This document shows, piece by piece, positions 53,164-61,262 of a DNA stretch of 64,000 bases. Source of the stretch: Pseudomonadales bacterium (GTDB lineage: Bacteria > Pseudomonadota > Gammaproteobacteria > Pseudomonadales > Azotimanducaceae); NCBI GenBank assembly GCA_022827905.1, contig JAJEIQ010000064.1, positions 49,362 through 113,361 of the forward strand. The letters are read 5' to 3'. Every line of letters starts with the position of its first letter. Positions within the stretch are counted from its first letter, which is position 1. The notes beneath the pieces were generated by a model. That model saw only the letters and a list, made by a program, of their open reading frames with translations. It was not told the origin of the DNA and did not search any database. The position numbers were made by a program, and so were the translations under genes.

Positions 53164-54093
53164 ATGGCGCTTGACCCGGACTATCTGGAGTACCCGCACC
53201 GGAGCTACGGCATGGATCACGACCGCTACGAGTGGTCGATGCTGTCCCGGCGCGGGCCGGTGGCCTGGCCGGGGGGCGCCGGCGTGGCGCTTTGGGTGAA
53301 CCTGGCGGTGCAGTTCTTTCCGCTCGACCAGTCCGGCAAGCCGTTCCGCCCGCCCGGCGGCATGGGCACGCCCTACCCGGACCTGCGCCATTTCACGCTT
53401 CGCGACTACGGCAACCGCGTCGGCCTGTTCCGTTGCCTGGATGCCCTGGACGGGGCCGGGATCACGCCGACCCTCTCGGTGAACGCGGCCATCGCCGAGC
53501 GCTGCCCGCAACTGCTGGAGCGCTTGAACCGGCGGGGCGATGAGATATTGGCGAGTTCCTGGCACATGGACACGCTGCACCACGGCGGCATGCCGGCGGA
53601 TGAGGAGGCGGCGCTGATCGAGCGCGCGCTCGGCACCCTGCGCGCCGCCGTCGACGCCCCGGTCGCGGGCTGGCTGAGCCCGGCCCGCTCGCAAAGCCGC
53701 AACACCCCGGACCTCCTCGCCGACGCCGGCATCCGCTACATGGGCGACTGGATCAACGACGAGCTGCCCTACCCATTCACCACGAAGCATGGCGAGCTGA
53801 TCGCACTGCCCCTGTCCCTCGAGCTCGAGGACCGGTTCGTCATCCAGGACAACCTGCACTCGGAGTGGGAGTACGCCGACCAGGTGAAGGACGCTTGCGA
53901 CTACCTGCTCGCCGAGGCCGAAGCCACCGGCCATGGACGGCTGCTCGCCCTGTCCGTGCACCCTTGGCTGATGGGGCAGCCGCACCGCATCGGGGCGCTC
54001 GAATCGGTTCTGGAACACATAGCGCGGCAGCCGGGCATCTGGTCGGCCTCGGCGTCGGAAATCGTGGCGGCCTGGGCCGCCCAGCAAGCTTGA
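53164..54093 (+). CDS. PuuE-like polysaccharide deacetylase-fold hydrolase (copy 3)
   Basis: A 309-residue paralogue of copy 2: VALWVNLAVQFFPLD, RDYGNRVGLFRCLDALDGAGITPTLSV, ILASSWHMDTLHHGGM, WLSPARSQSRNTPDLLADAG and LALSVHPWLMGQPHRI. Position 53164 immediately follows the copy 2 stop, so the two are probably made in equal amounts and may form a heteromer. Sequence differs enough between copies at the substrate face to suggest different ligands or one catalytic and one structural subunit. Confidence 0.85.
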   Translation: MALDPDYLEYPHRSYGMDHDRYEWSMLSRRGPVAWPGGAGVALWVNLAVQFFPLDQSGKPFRPPGGMGTPYPDLRHFTLRDYGNRVGLFRCLDALDGAGITPTLSVNAAIAERCPQLLERLNRRGDEILASSWHMDTLHHGGMPADEEAALIERALGTLRAAVDAPVAGWLSPARSQSRNTPDLLADAGIRYMGDWINDELPYPFTTKHGELIALPLSLELEDRFVIQDNLHSEWEYADQVKDACDYLLAEAEATGHGRLLALSVHPWLMGQPHRIGALESVLEHIARQPGIWSASASEIVAAWAAQQA

Positions 54094-54890
54094 AGCGCGG
54101 GCTGCGAGGGGCCGCGGCCCTGGGCGCGGCCGCCGTTGCGCTGACCGCAGCGGCGAGCCCGGGAGAGGAGCTGCTCGATCTCCTGACCGGCGAGTTCAAC
54201 AACCACGAACAGGTCTGGCAGCAGAAGCTGGACGGGACGGCCCAGGTCGAACGCCGGCACTGGCGGTTCGAGCGCACCGGAGGGAAGCGCCTCGTCCTGT
54301 CCGTGGCGCCCGGACAGGCCCCAGGAGAGGCCGCCTGGGCATTTGACCTGCGGCCGGAGAGCCTGGACACGGCAGTGGCGCCCGTTGACGGGGGCGGCCC
54401 GTCCTGCAGCTATCGGTGGCAGGCGCAGGCCGACGGCTTCGCCGGCCGGCAGACGCCACCCCGCTCCTGCCCGCAATCACTGCCGGGCGAATGGCGCGTC
54501 TCCGCCACCCACCTGCTCGCCAGCAACGGACCTTCGAACGACGCAACCCGGTACGCGGCCCGGCGCGTGCGTTACTACCGCGGCTGGATTGCCCTGCACA
54601 GGCATCGCATCGACCCGAACGCGCCGGAGGACGACGTCATCCTGATCAGGAAGGTGCGCCTGCACGACGAAGGCTCCGTGTTCCCGATCGCCGATGCCGG
54701 CGAACCCACCGGCTACGCGGTGGAGTTGGCCCGGCTGACCTACCAGAACACGGGCATCGCAGTGCTCAAGCTCGGCATCGTGGACCAAGCCGACGGCGAA
54801 ACCCTGAGCTACGCCTGGACGGCGCCCCTGTCCGACCGCGTCGGCATCAACCTGCGCTGGGTCCAGGCGGGATTCACGCGCGAGGACTGA
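54090..54890 (+). CDS. CpcT/CpeT-like protein
   Basis: A 266-residue exported protein with a signal-like N-terminus (GLRGAAALGAAAVALTAAASPG) and the CpcT/CpeT-type opening LLDLLTGEFNNHEQVWQQ. Later strands include YRWQAQADGF and RVRYYRGWIALHRHRID, in a predicted beta-barrel. In cyanobacteria the family attaches bilins to phycobiliproteins; outside them its role is unknown. The TTG at 54090 overlaps the stop of the previous gene (TTGA). It converges with the DUF1838 gene, and both are near the TonB receptor. Confidence 0.72.
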   Translation: MKRGLRGAAALGAAAVALTAAASPGEELLDLLTGEFNNHEQVWQQKLDGTAQVERRHWRFERTGGKRLVLSVAPGQAPGEAAWAFDLRPESLDTAVAPVDGGGPSCSYRWQAQADGFAGRQTPPRSCPQSLPGEWRVSATHLLASNGPSNDATRYAARRVRYYRGWIALHRHRIDPNAPEDDVILIRKVRLHDEGSVFPIADAGEPTGYAVELARLTYQNTGIAVLKLGIVDQADGETLSYAWTAPLSDRVGINLRWVQAGFTRED

Positions 54891-54897
54891 CGGGGCG

Positions 54898-55794
54898 TTA
54901 ATCGTGGGCCGAACGGACTGGCGCCGGTTCCTCGCCTTCCGCAACGCGCTTGTAGTAGATCCAGCTCGTGACGTTGCGGCGGTCGTCGTCGAGGGGCGGC
55001 GGCTCGCTGTAGCTTGGGTAGTGCCTGGCGATTTCGGCCTTCATGCTGGCCGGCAGCGCATCCCAGGAGGACAGCCTCAAGCCTGCGGTATGCATGTAGA
55101 TGACCCCCTCGCGGCCCGCCATCTTCATCCACGGGAGCCAGTCGGACATGCGCACCCAACCAATGGAACTGCCCGCGGTTTCCGTTTGGGGGTCGAGCAG
55201 CTCCCGCGCATCGCCCAGAAAGTTGAACATCTCGGTGGCATGGTAGATGCCGCCGACTTCCGCTTGGTAGGCACTTGCCAAGGGATTCGGATAGAACAGC
55301 GGCACGGTGATGCTCTGCCGCCACCTGCCCTCGGTGATCCTTCCGGACCAGCGGTACGGGCTGCCGCTGCGGTCGATCTCGTAGCTGGCGGAATTGACGG
55401 GATCGTTGGCCACGTGCAGCACGTCCACCACCTCCCCGCTCCAGGGGTTCTCCCAAGTGGACAGCGCCTCGCCGGTGGTCGGGTCCCGGTAGATCAGCAG
55501 TTCCCTAGACACCATCCGGTACCCCGAACCACGCTCGGGATGGGCATGGGACACGCAGGCGCGGATGTTCATGCCCTCGACGTTGAAGAGCAGGCGGTCC
55601 CGTTCGCCTTGGCGGCGGGAGTAGGCGCGCCCTTCCCACCAGAAGGTGGCGGGCGCGCCATCCACGGTCGAACAGGCGATCTTGCGGGCGATCGTCAGCC
55701 CATCCTGGGGATCGTCGGGGTTGAGGGGCTGCGCCACGGCGGCGGGGCCGACCGCGACGGTCAGCAGAACGAGGGCGTTGAGGGTGGATTTCAT
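54898..55794 (-). CDS. DUF1838 family exported protein
   Basis: A 298-residue secreted protein of unknown function. A Sec signal (MKSTLNALVLLTVAVGPAAVAQP) is followed by the DUF1838 pattern: KIACSTVDGAPATFWWEGRAYSRRQGERDRLLFNVEGMNIRAC, then STWENPWSG and a Trp-rich C-terminal half ending near SWIYYKR. AGGAGA precedes the ATG at 55794. It is convergent with the CpeT-like gene (7-base gap) and downstream of the periplasmic FAD oxidase. Confidence 0.85.
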   Translation of the reverse strand: MKSTLNALVLLTVAVGPAAVAQPLNPDDPQDGLTIARKIACSTVDGAPATFWWEGRAYSRRQGERDRLLFNVEGMNIRACVSHAHPERGSGYRMVSRELLIYRDPTTGEALSTWENPWSGEVVDVLHVANDPVNSASYEIDRSGSPYRWSGRITEGRWRQSITVPLFYPNPLASAYQAEVGGIYHATEMFNFLGDARELLDPQTETAGSSIGWVRMSDWLPWMKMAGREGVIYMHTAGLRLSSWDALPASMKAEIARHYPSYSEPPPLDDDRRNVTSWIYYKRVAEGEEPAPVRSAHD

Positions 55795-55825
55795 CTGGAG
55801 TCTCCTGTCGTTGGGATGGCGTGTT

Positions 55826-57280
55826 TCATGCTGGCATGGGCGTTTCCGAATGCGCGATTCGTCTGGCTTGCCCCTGCGCATCCGCGGTCCCCGGCCTGAT
55901 CAGTTTCGCGGCGGCGCGCTCGCCGGAACGGATGGCGCCCTCCATGCCCGGAGCGTCGAGCGCGGTGTGCTCGCCGGCAAACAGCACCGGGCCGGCGTCC
56001 GTGCGCACCGCCGCGCGCTGCAGGGCCACCCGGCCCGGCGACCACGCCGCGTAGGCCCCGCCCGCGAACGGGTCGGCGCCCCAGCGATGCCGGCCGAGGT
56101 ACCTTACCCGCCCTTTGCCGGCTGGGCGGATGCGCTCCAGCGTGGCGACGGCAAAGCGGGCGAACTCATCCTCGCCCAGCGCATCGAGCGGTTCGGTTCC
56201 CCGCCCGTTGATGAACGCCTTGAGGCCGATGCAATCGCCGGTTTGCGGATGCACCCGGGGAAAGAAGCGTTCCATGGGCGTGTCCGTCCACATGAAGGGC
56301 GCCAAGCCGTCCTCCTCCCAGAACGGGTCCGCGTCGAACAGCGCCACCGTGACCCGGGTGTAGGGAACGCCGGCGAACGCGTCGCGCTGGACGTCGGCCA
56401 AGGGCAAGTTGAGCCGCACTTGGCGAAGCGCCGGCAACGGCAGCGTGCAGATGCAGTGCCGCGAGCGGACCTCGCTGCCGTCGCCGAGACGCACGCGCAC
56501 CCCTTCACCGGTCCGCTCGATGGCGCGCACCACGCTGGCGAGCCGCACGTGGGGGGCAAGGTCTTCGGCCATGGCCTTAGCCAAGGCCTCCGCTCCGGCG
56601 CTGAATTGCCCGGTGCCGGTCTCCCGGCGGCGCGCCAGCGCGCTTTTCCACGGCCCCAGTGCGCTGACCTCGTCGCTGTGGTTGTGATTGCCGGCCACGT
56701 TGATCAGCCGCAACGCCTCCGGGGAGGCGCCCTGTTCCTCGAGCACGCGGGAGATGGAGCGGTCCTCGCCGAGCAGGCCGGGACCGTCCCAGCCCTCAAC
56801 GGCGGCCAGCGGGTTGGCCCGGCCCAGGTAGTGGGATTCAAGCCGGAAGGGCGCAATGGCGCGCTCCGCGGCTGGCAATTGGTTGGCGGCGGACTCCGGC
56901 CACTGGTCGGCCGCGAGCGTTCGGCCGTTCACGTGCAGGGCCACCTGGGAAAGCCAGCGGCGGTCCGGCGGGTCGATGGCGAGCCCATGGCGTGCAGCCA
57001 GTGCGTGCACCCGGACGTAGGAATCGCCGATCTCCACCGCCCCGTACTCGGGCCGGTCGGGCAGTTCGGATGCGGTGAACGCGCGCCCGCCGACCCGGCT
57101 CCGGGCTTCCAGCACCAGGGTCTCGCGGCCGGCCGAGACCAGCTTCCCCGCCGCGGCGAGCCCGGCGAAGCCGGCGCCGAGCACGAGCACGTCGATCGGC
57201 CTCGCCGGCAGCCGTCCGCAGGATCCCGTGGCCAGCAGCGCGCCGGCGGCAAGCGCCTTCGCGAAGGTCCGCCGGTTCAT
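55826..57280 (-). CDS. Exported FAD-dependent amine-oxidase-family protein
   Basis: A 484-residue flavin oxidase. The N-terminus MNRRTFAKALAAGALLATGSC carries an RR motif consistent with Tat export and a possible lipobox Cys at residue 21. The Rossmann motif VLVLGAGFAGLAAAGKLVSAG, LEARSRVGGRAFT and the C-terminal GPVLFAGEHTALDAPGMEGAIRSGERAA identify the monoamine-oxidase-like fold. It would oxidise C-N or C-C bonds in the periplasm. The ATG at 57280 is preferred over a GTG ten codons earlier because the Tat signal then begins the protein. Confidence 0.87.
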   Translation of the reverse strand: MNRRTFAKALAAGALLATGSCGRLPARPIDVLVLGAGFAGLAAAGKLVSAGRETLVLEARSRVGGRAFTASELPDRPEYGAVEIGDSYVRVHALAARHGLAIDPPDRRWLSQVALHVNGRTLAADQWPESAANQLPAAERAIAPFRLESHYLGRANPLAAVEGWDGPGLLGEDRSISRVLEEQGASPEALRLINVAGNHNHSDEVSALGPWKSALARRRETGTGQFSAGAEALAKAMAEDLAPHVRLASVVRAIERTGEGVRVRLGDGSEVRSRHCICTLPLPALRQVRLNLPLADVQRDAFAGVPYTRVTVALFDADPFWEEDGLAPFMWTDTPMERFFPRVHPQTGDCIGLKAFINGRGTEPLDALGEDEFARFAVATLERIRPAGKGRVRYLGRHRWGADPFAGGAYAAWSPGRVALQRAAVRTDAGPVLFAGEHTALDAPGMEGAIRSGERAAAKLIRPGTADAQGQARRIAHSETPMPA

Positions 57281-57347
57281 CGACAGCGGCCTGGCGCCCT
57301 TGGCGGCCACCGGGGCGGACGATGTGGCAAGGGCCGCGGCTCGCGCG

Positions 57348-59807
57348 CTACCAGTTCGCCGTCAGCGTCACGCCGAACCAAGTGTCGCGCCGGTGCGCCG
57401 CCCCGAAGTTCCGGCGGAACGCTTCGGGCTCGGCGTAGCGCAGAATGGCGTAGGCGCTGTCCTCGCCGGTGAGGTTGCGTCCCCAGACCCGCACGGAGTA
57501 GCGGTCGTTGGCCACGCCCACGCGGGCGTTGACGAGTGAGGTGTCGCCGGTCTTGGCGTAGTTGTGCACCTGGGCGAACTTGCTGGATTCGTAGGTGTAG
57601 TCCGCGCCGATGGTCCACTCCCAGCCGTTGGCGCCGAGCGGCCTGCGCACCTCGACGTCGGCGTACAGCTGATGCTCCGCCGTGCGCGGCACGCGCTTGC
57701 CGCTGATGTCGCCGAACGCCGAAGTGCAGCCGTCGAGGTCCGGGAACTGGTCGCCGGTCGAGCAGTTGATCATTCCGTCGTCCGCCACATCGACCAGCAG
57801 GCCTTCGTTCTGGTCCAAGCCGCGGTCGAACTCCGCGTCCGCCCAAGCGTAGTTCAGCGTCATCGTCAGGCCTTCCATGGCCTGCGGCCGCACCACGAAC
57901 TCGGCTTCGAGCCCGAGGATGTCGGCATCGCCCGCATTCACCGTCGCCGAGGTGGCGTTCTGGCCCGCCTGCACGTTCTGGGTGAGCTGGTAGCCCTCGA
58001 CCTCGTTGAAGAAGAACGCCAGGTTGGCGACCACCTGGCCGTCGGCCAGCACGTTCTTGGCGCCGATCTCGAAGCTGTCCACGTCCTCCTCGTCGTAGGT
58101 CGGCAAGCCGGCCTCGATGGCGACGGTGCTGTTGAATCCCCCGGGTTTCGTGCCCTGGGCGTAGGCCGCGTAGATCAGGTGATTGGGCGACGGACGCCAG
58201 TCGATCGTCACGCGGGGCAGGAAGCCGTCGAAGCTGGCGTCGGCCTCCACCGGCGCCTCGGCGGGCGTGCCGAGATCCTGCACCACCGCGACCTGGTCGA
58301 TGTTCTCGTCCTGGTAGCGCGCCTCCAAGCTCAATCCGAGGTTCTCGGCGAGATCGAAGGAAACCATGCCGAACACCGCCGCGTTCTCGATGCCGATTTC
58401 GTTGACGTCCCGGGGCACCACAATGGTCGGCCCGAAGAACGGCGCCATGGATTCGCAGAGGAAGCTCGCGGCGCACACGCCCTGCATGCGGAGGAATTCG
58501 CGGAACCAGTTGCCTTGGGCGATCCCCTGCTGCGCGTCGGAGACCTCGCGGATGTCGCGGGTGGTCCTGTCGAGGTCGAAATAGTAGGCGCCGACCAGGC
58601 CGCTGACGCGGTCCGAGGTGAAACGCAACTGAACCTCCTGGGACCAGGACTCCGTATCGGTGGCGGATGCGAAAGTGAAGTCCGTCATGGCGCCCACGTA
58701 GGCGTAGAGGAACGGCGGGCCGTCCGCGAAGCCGCCGAACGGAAATCCGTTGGGCGTGAAGTTTGAGACGTGGAACGACGTCGGCAGGTAGTCGCCGTCG
58801 ATCACGAAGGTCTCCTGGCGGTCGTTGTAGCCGGTGATCGAGGTGAACGAGAGCGTCTCGTTGATGTCGTAGTCGACGCGCAGGCTTACCTGCAGGTTCT
58901 CGTCGGTGTCCTCGGCTTCGGGAGCCTGCACCGTCCAGTCGGTGTCGACGTCGCCGGGCTTCACCTCGCCGCAGAAGTAGCGGCCCGCGCCGCCGTACAG
59001 GGTGCCGTTGTCCGTGAAGCAGTTGTTGTCGAAGTAGCGGGTGACCGTCATGGCCGGCTGGCCGTCGTCCCGCTCGGCGTAGTAGGCGCGCGCCCGAATC
59101 GACAGCTGGTCGTTCGGCGTCATCTCCAGGACGCCGGAGATGGACTGCGACTCCTGGATGCCGATGTCGGACCCGTCGAACTTGTTGGTGAAGGGCCCGC
59201 CGAGTTCGAAGTGCCGGACCGTCAGCCCGCCGGACAGGGTGTCCCCGAGGGGCCCGCTAACGGAGGCGCTCACCTCGTACTGCTCGTCCCCGGCGGCCTC
59301 CACGCTGACTCGGCCGCCGAATTCATCGCCCGGGGACCGGGTGATGATGTTGATGGCACCCGAGTAGGTGTTGCGCCCGTACAGGGCGCTCTGCGGACCC
59401 TTGACGACCTCGATGCGCTCCACGTCGTTGAGGTCGTAGTCGTCGATCGACCCGGATATGTAAACACCATCGATGAAGTAGGAGACCCCCGAGTCCCCGA
59501 GGATGTTGGCCTGGCCGCGGATCACCGGCCGGTTGGCGCCTCGCGCGAACTCGGAATCGAACAGGAGCCCCGCCGTGAGCTTGGACACGTCGGCGAGGCT
59601 CTTGATGCCGAGCCGCTCGATCTGGGCGGCGGTGACGGCGGTGACGGCCACGGGGGTGTCCTGCAGCCCCTCCTCGAGCTTGCGGGCCGTCACGAGAACC
59701 TCCTCGATGCTCGATTCGGCGGCCTCCCCGCCCTGGGCCGGACCGCCCGGGAAGGCCAAAAGAAGCAGGAACGTCAGGGCCGGAACTTGCACTTTGTAAC
59801 TGGACAT
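57348..59807 (-). CDS. TonB-dependent outer-membrane receptor
   Basis: An 819-residue receptor with a Sec signal (to about residue 27), a TonB-box-like segment SIEEVLVTARKLEEGLQDTPVAVTAV, a plug domain (NRPVIRGQANILGDSGVSYFIDGVYISGS, VERIEVVKGPQSALYGRNTYSGAINIITRSP) and a 22-strand beta-barrel ending in an aromatic residue (GVTLTANW). GGAGGAGAG precedes the ATG at 59807. Receptors with the LQDTPVAV opening usually import non-siderophore organics. With the FAD oxidase, DUF1838 and CpeT-like genes it is a likely uptake module. Confidence 0.94.
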   Translation of the reverse strand: MSSYKVQVPALTFLLLLAFPGGPAQGGEAAESSIEEVLVTARKLEEGLQDTPVAVTAVTAAQIERLGIKSLADVSKLTAGLLFDSEFARGANRPVIRGQANILGDSGVSYFIDGVYISGSIDDYDLNDVERIEVVKGPQSALYGRNTYSGAINIITRSPGDEFGGRVSVEAAGDEQYEVSASVSGPLGDTLSGGLTVRHFELGGPFTNKFDGSDIGIQESQSISGVLEMTPNDQLSIRARAYYAERDDGQPAMTVTRYFDNNCFTDNGTLYGGAGRYFCGEVKPGDVDTDWTVQAPEAEDTDENLQVSLRVDYDINETLSFTSITGYNDRQETFVIDGDYLPTSFHVSNFTPNGFPFGGFADGPPFLYAYVGAMTDFTFASATDTESWSQEVQLRFTSDRVSGLVGAYYFDLDRTTRDIREVSDAQQGIAQGNWFREFLRMQGVCAASFLCESMAPFFGPTIVVPRDVNEIGIENAAVFGMVSFDLAENLGLSLEARYQDENIDQVAVVQDLGTPAEAPVEADASFDGFLPRVTIDWRPSPNHLIYAAYAQGTKPGGFNSTVAIEAGLPTYDEEDVDSFEIGAKNVLADGQVVANLAFFFNEVEGYQLTQNVQAGQNATSATVNAGDADILGLEAEFVVRPQAMEGLTMTLNYAWADAEFDRGLDQNEGLLVDVADDGMINCSTGDQFPDLDGCTSAFGDISGKRVPRTAEHQLYADVEVRRPLGANGWEWTIGADYTYESSKFAQVHNYAKTGDTSLVNARVGVANDRYSVRVWGRNLTGEDSAYAILRYAEPEAFRRNFGAAHRRDTWFGVTLTANW

Positions 59808-59861
59808 GCGATCTCTCCTCCACGCTGCGGACGGGGCCAGACGGGCCCCATAACACTTATA

Positions 59862-59881
59862 GATATATTGATACATCAATA
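59862..59881. promoter_or_regulatory. Operator-like AT-rich palindrome, site F
   Basis: GATATATTGATACATC (59862-59877) agrees with the site A core at 13 of 16 positions, and TATTGATACATCAATA (59866-59881) is itself an inverted repeat resembling site E. It lies between the TonB receptor and the divergent calycin-like gene, 55 bases from the former. Confidence 0.65.
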
Positions 59882-59927
59882 GTACAATATGCAAGCGGTT
59901 TAGGCCCACACCTGAAAGGAGGGGAAC

Positions 59928-60374
59928 ATGGCGGAGGACATCCGCGCCGGCATGCCGGTGCTGGCCCGGCACGAGGGCGAATGGCGGGGCGAGTACATCC
60001 ACGTGGCGCCGGACAACAGCCTCATCGACCGTCACGCCTCGCACCTGATCTGCGCCTTTCCCGAATCCGGCGAGTTCGACTACATGCAGACGAACATCTA
60101 CACGTGGAGCGACGGCCGGCGCGAGGAGCTGGGGTTTCCGGCCAAGTACGAAGCGGGACGAATCTGGTGGGACAACGAACGCATCGTCGGCTCCGCCTGG
60201 GAAATCGACCAACGCACCATCGTGCTGAACTGGTCGCGCAAGGACCTGCCGGACAGCTACCTCTACGAAATGATCCAGATCAACGAGGGCGACGACCGGC
60301 GGGCGCGCACCTGGCACTGGTTCGTGGGCGACGAATTGGTTCGGCGCACCTGCATCAAGGAGTCACGGATCTGA
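59928..60374 (+). CDS. Calycin/lipocalin-like small protein
   Basis: A 148-residue soluble protein with a predicted beta-barrel: HEGEWRGEYIHVAPDNSLIDRHASHL, FDYMQTNIYTWSDGRREELGFPAKYEAGRIWWDNERI, GSAWEIDQRTIVLNWSRKDLP and ARTWHWFVGDELVRRTCIKE. The pattern is like DUF3598-type fatty-acid-binding calycins; the precise family is uncertain. AAAGGAGG stands before the ATG. It is divergent from the TonB receptor under site F and converges with the DUF6356 gene, overlapping it by 12 bases. Confidence 0.75.
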   Translation: MAEDIRAGMPVLARHEGEWRGEYIHVAPDNSLIDRHASHLICAFPESGEFDYMQTNIYTWSDGRREELGFPAKYEAGRIWWDNERIVGSAWEIDQRTIVLNWSRKDLPDSYLYEMIQINEGDDRRARTWHWFVGDELVRRTCIKESRI

Positions 60375-60599
60375 CGGTTGCCCTCGATTCTCCACCATTT
60401 CGTCGTGCAGGCGGCGAACGCAGTCGCTTCCGGTGTGGGTGAACAGGAAGGGAAGCAGCCCGTGGATTAAGCAGGCCAGCGCACCCGCCATCATCCTCGC
60501 CGCAAAGGCCGTCGCCTTGACGAGATGTTGAAGATAGGTCTCCCCGACCGCTTGCAGGTGGTCGTTGAGTCGGTTGCGAAGGTTCTTGAGTGCCTGCAT
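60363..60599 (-). CDS. Small DUF6356-like membrane protein
   Basis: A 78-residue protein: NDHLQAVGETYLQHLVKATAFAARMMAGALACLIHGLLPFLFTHTGSDCVRRLHDEMV. The pattern matches the DUF6356 family, with one central hydrophobic segment and a conserved LH-M end; its role is unknown. No strong ribosome site precedes the ATG at 60599. The promoter is probably shared with the divergent Lrp-type gene in the AT-rich spacer 60600-60740. Confidence 0.72.
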   Translation of the reverse strand: MQALKNLRNRLNDHLQAVGETYLQHLVKATAFAARMMAGALACLIHGLLPFLFTHTGSDCVRRLHDEMVENRGQPSDP

Positions 60600-60600
60600 G

Positions 60601-60684
60601 TGTTGGAATGGTACGGCACCCAAAGTGGAAATTGATTGCAAAATTCACTATAAATTTCCGTGAAATTGGAGTGTTTTTCCAACA
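60601..60684. promoter_or_regulatory. AT-rich divergent promoter region with inverted repeat
   Basis: TGTTGGAA (60601-60608) and TTCCAACA (60677-60684) form a perfect 8-bp inverted repeat that encloses an AT-rich core with TTCAC/GTGAA (60644-60648, 60660-60664) and a TATAAA-like stretch. It lies between DUF6356 and the Lrp-type regulator and could be the regulator's own binding region. Confidence 0.45.
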
Positions 60685-60740
60685 ACGTTGCTTGAATTGG
60701 CAGGAACGTTTTTCATCCAGCGGGCAGATGGATCGACCTC

Positions 60741-61214
60741 ATGGACGCCGACCGAATCGACTTGAAGATACTGGACCTGCTGCAGCACGATGCCACGCTG
60801 TCAACCGCACGGATCGCTGAGGCCGTGGGCCTGAGCCCCACGCCTTGCTGGCGCCGGATCCAGAATTTGGAAAGGGCCGGCGTGATCACCCGGCGGGTCG
60901 CCCTGCTGGACCGGGACCATCTCAACGTGGGCGTCGACGCCTTCGTCGCCATTCGCACCGACCAGCACAGCAAGCGCTGGCTTGATGCGTTCGCCAGTGC
61001 GGTCGCTGCATTTCCAGAAGTGATCGAACTGTACCGGATGAGCGGCGATGTCGACTACCTGATGCGCGTGGTCGTTCCGGACATCGCCGCGTATGATGAC
61101 TTTTACCAGCGCCTGATCAGGGCGGTGGACTTGTCCGACGTGAGTTCCAGCTTTGCGATGGAACGCATCAAGTACACGACCGTGCTGCCGCTCAAGCATG
61201 CTGGGACGGACTAG
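60741..61214 (+). CDS. Lrp/AsnC family transcriptional regulator
   Basis: A 157-residue regulator. The N-terminal helix-turn-helix (RIDLKILDLLQHDATLSTARIAEAVGLSPTPCWRRIQNLERAGVI) is followed by a RAM ligand-binding domain (VDAFVAIRT, FPEVIELYRMSGDVDYLMRVVVPD). The Pro-Thr-Pro-Cys-Trp segment matches Lrp homologues that respond to amino acids. It faces the DUF6356 gene across the AT-rich spacer and is followed by a GST gene in the same direction. Confidence 0.92.
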   Translation: MDADRIDLKILDLLQHDATLSTARIAEAVGLSPTPCWRRIQNLERAGVITRRVALLDRDHLNVGVDAFVAIRTDQHSKRWLDAFASAVAAFPEVIELYRMSGDVDYLMRVVVPDIAAYDDFYQRLIRAVDLSDVSSSFAMERIKYTTVLPLKHAGTD

Positions 61215-61262
61215 GTTGGCTTGCGCAAATCGCCTGTCAGCAAACAAATGGAGACCCCATTA

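Noticed and set aside
54090..54890. Cyanobacterial origin of the segment because of the CpcT/CpeT-like gene
   Set aside because: No phycobiliprotein genes are present and all core genes follow gammaproteobacterial order.
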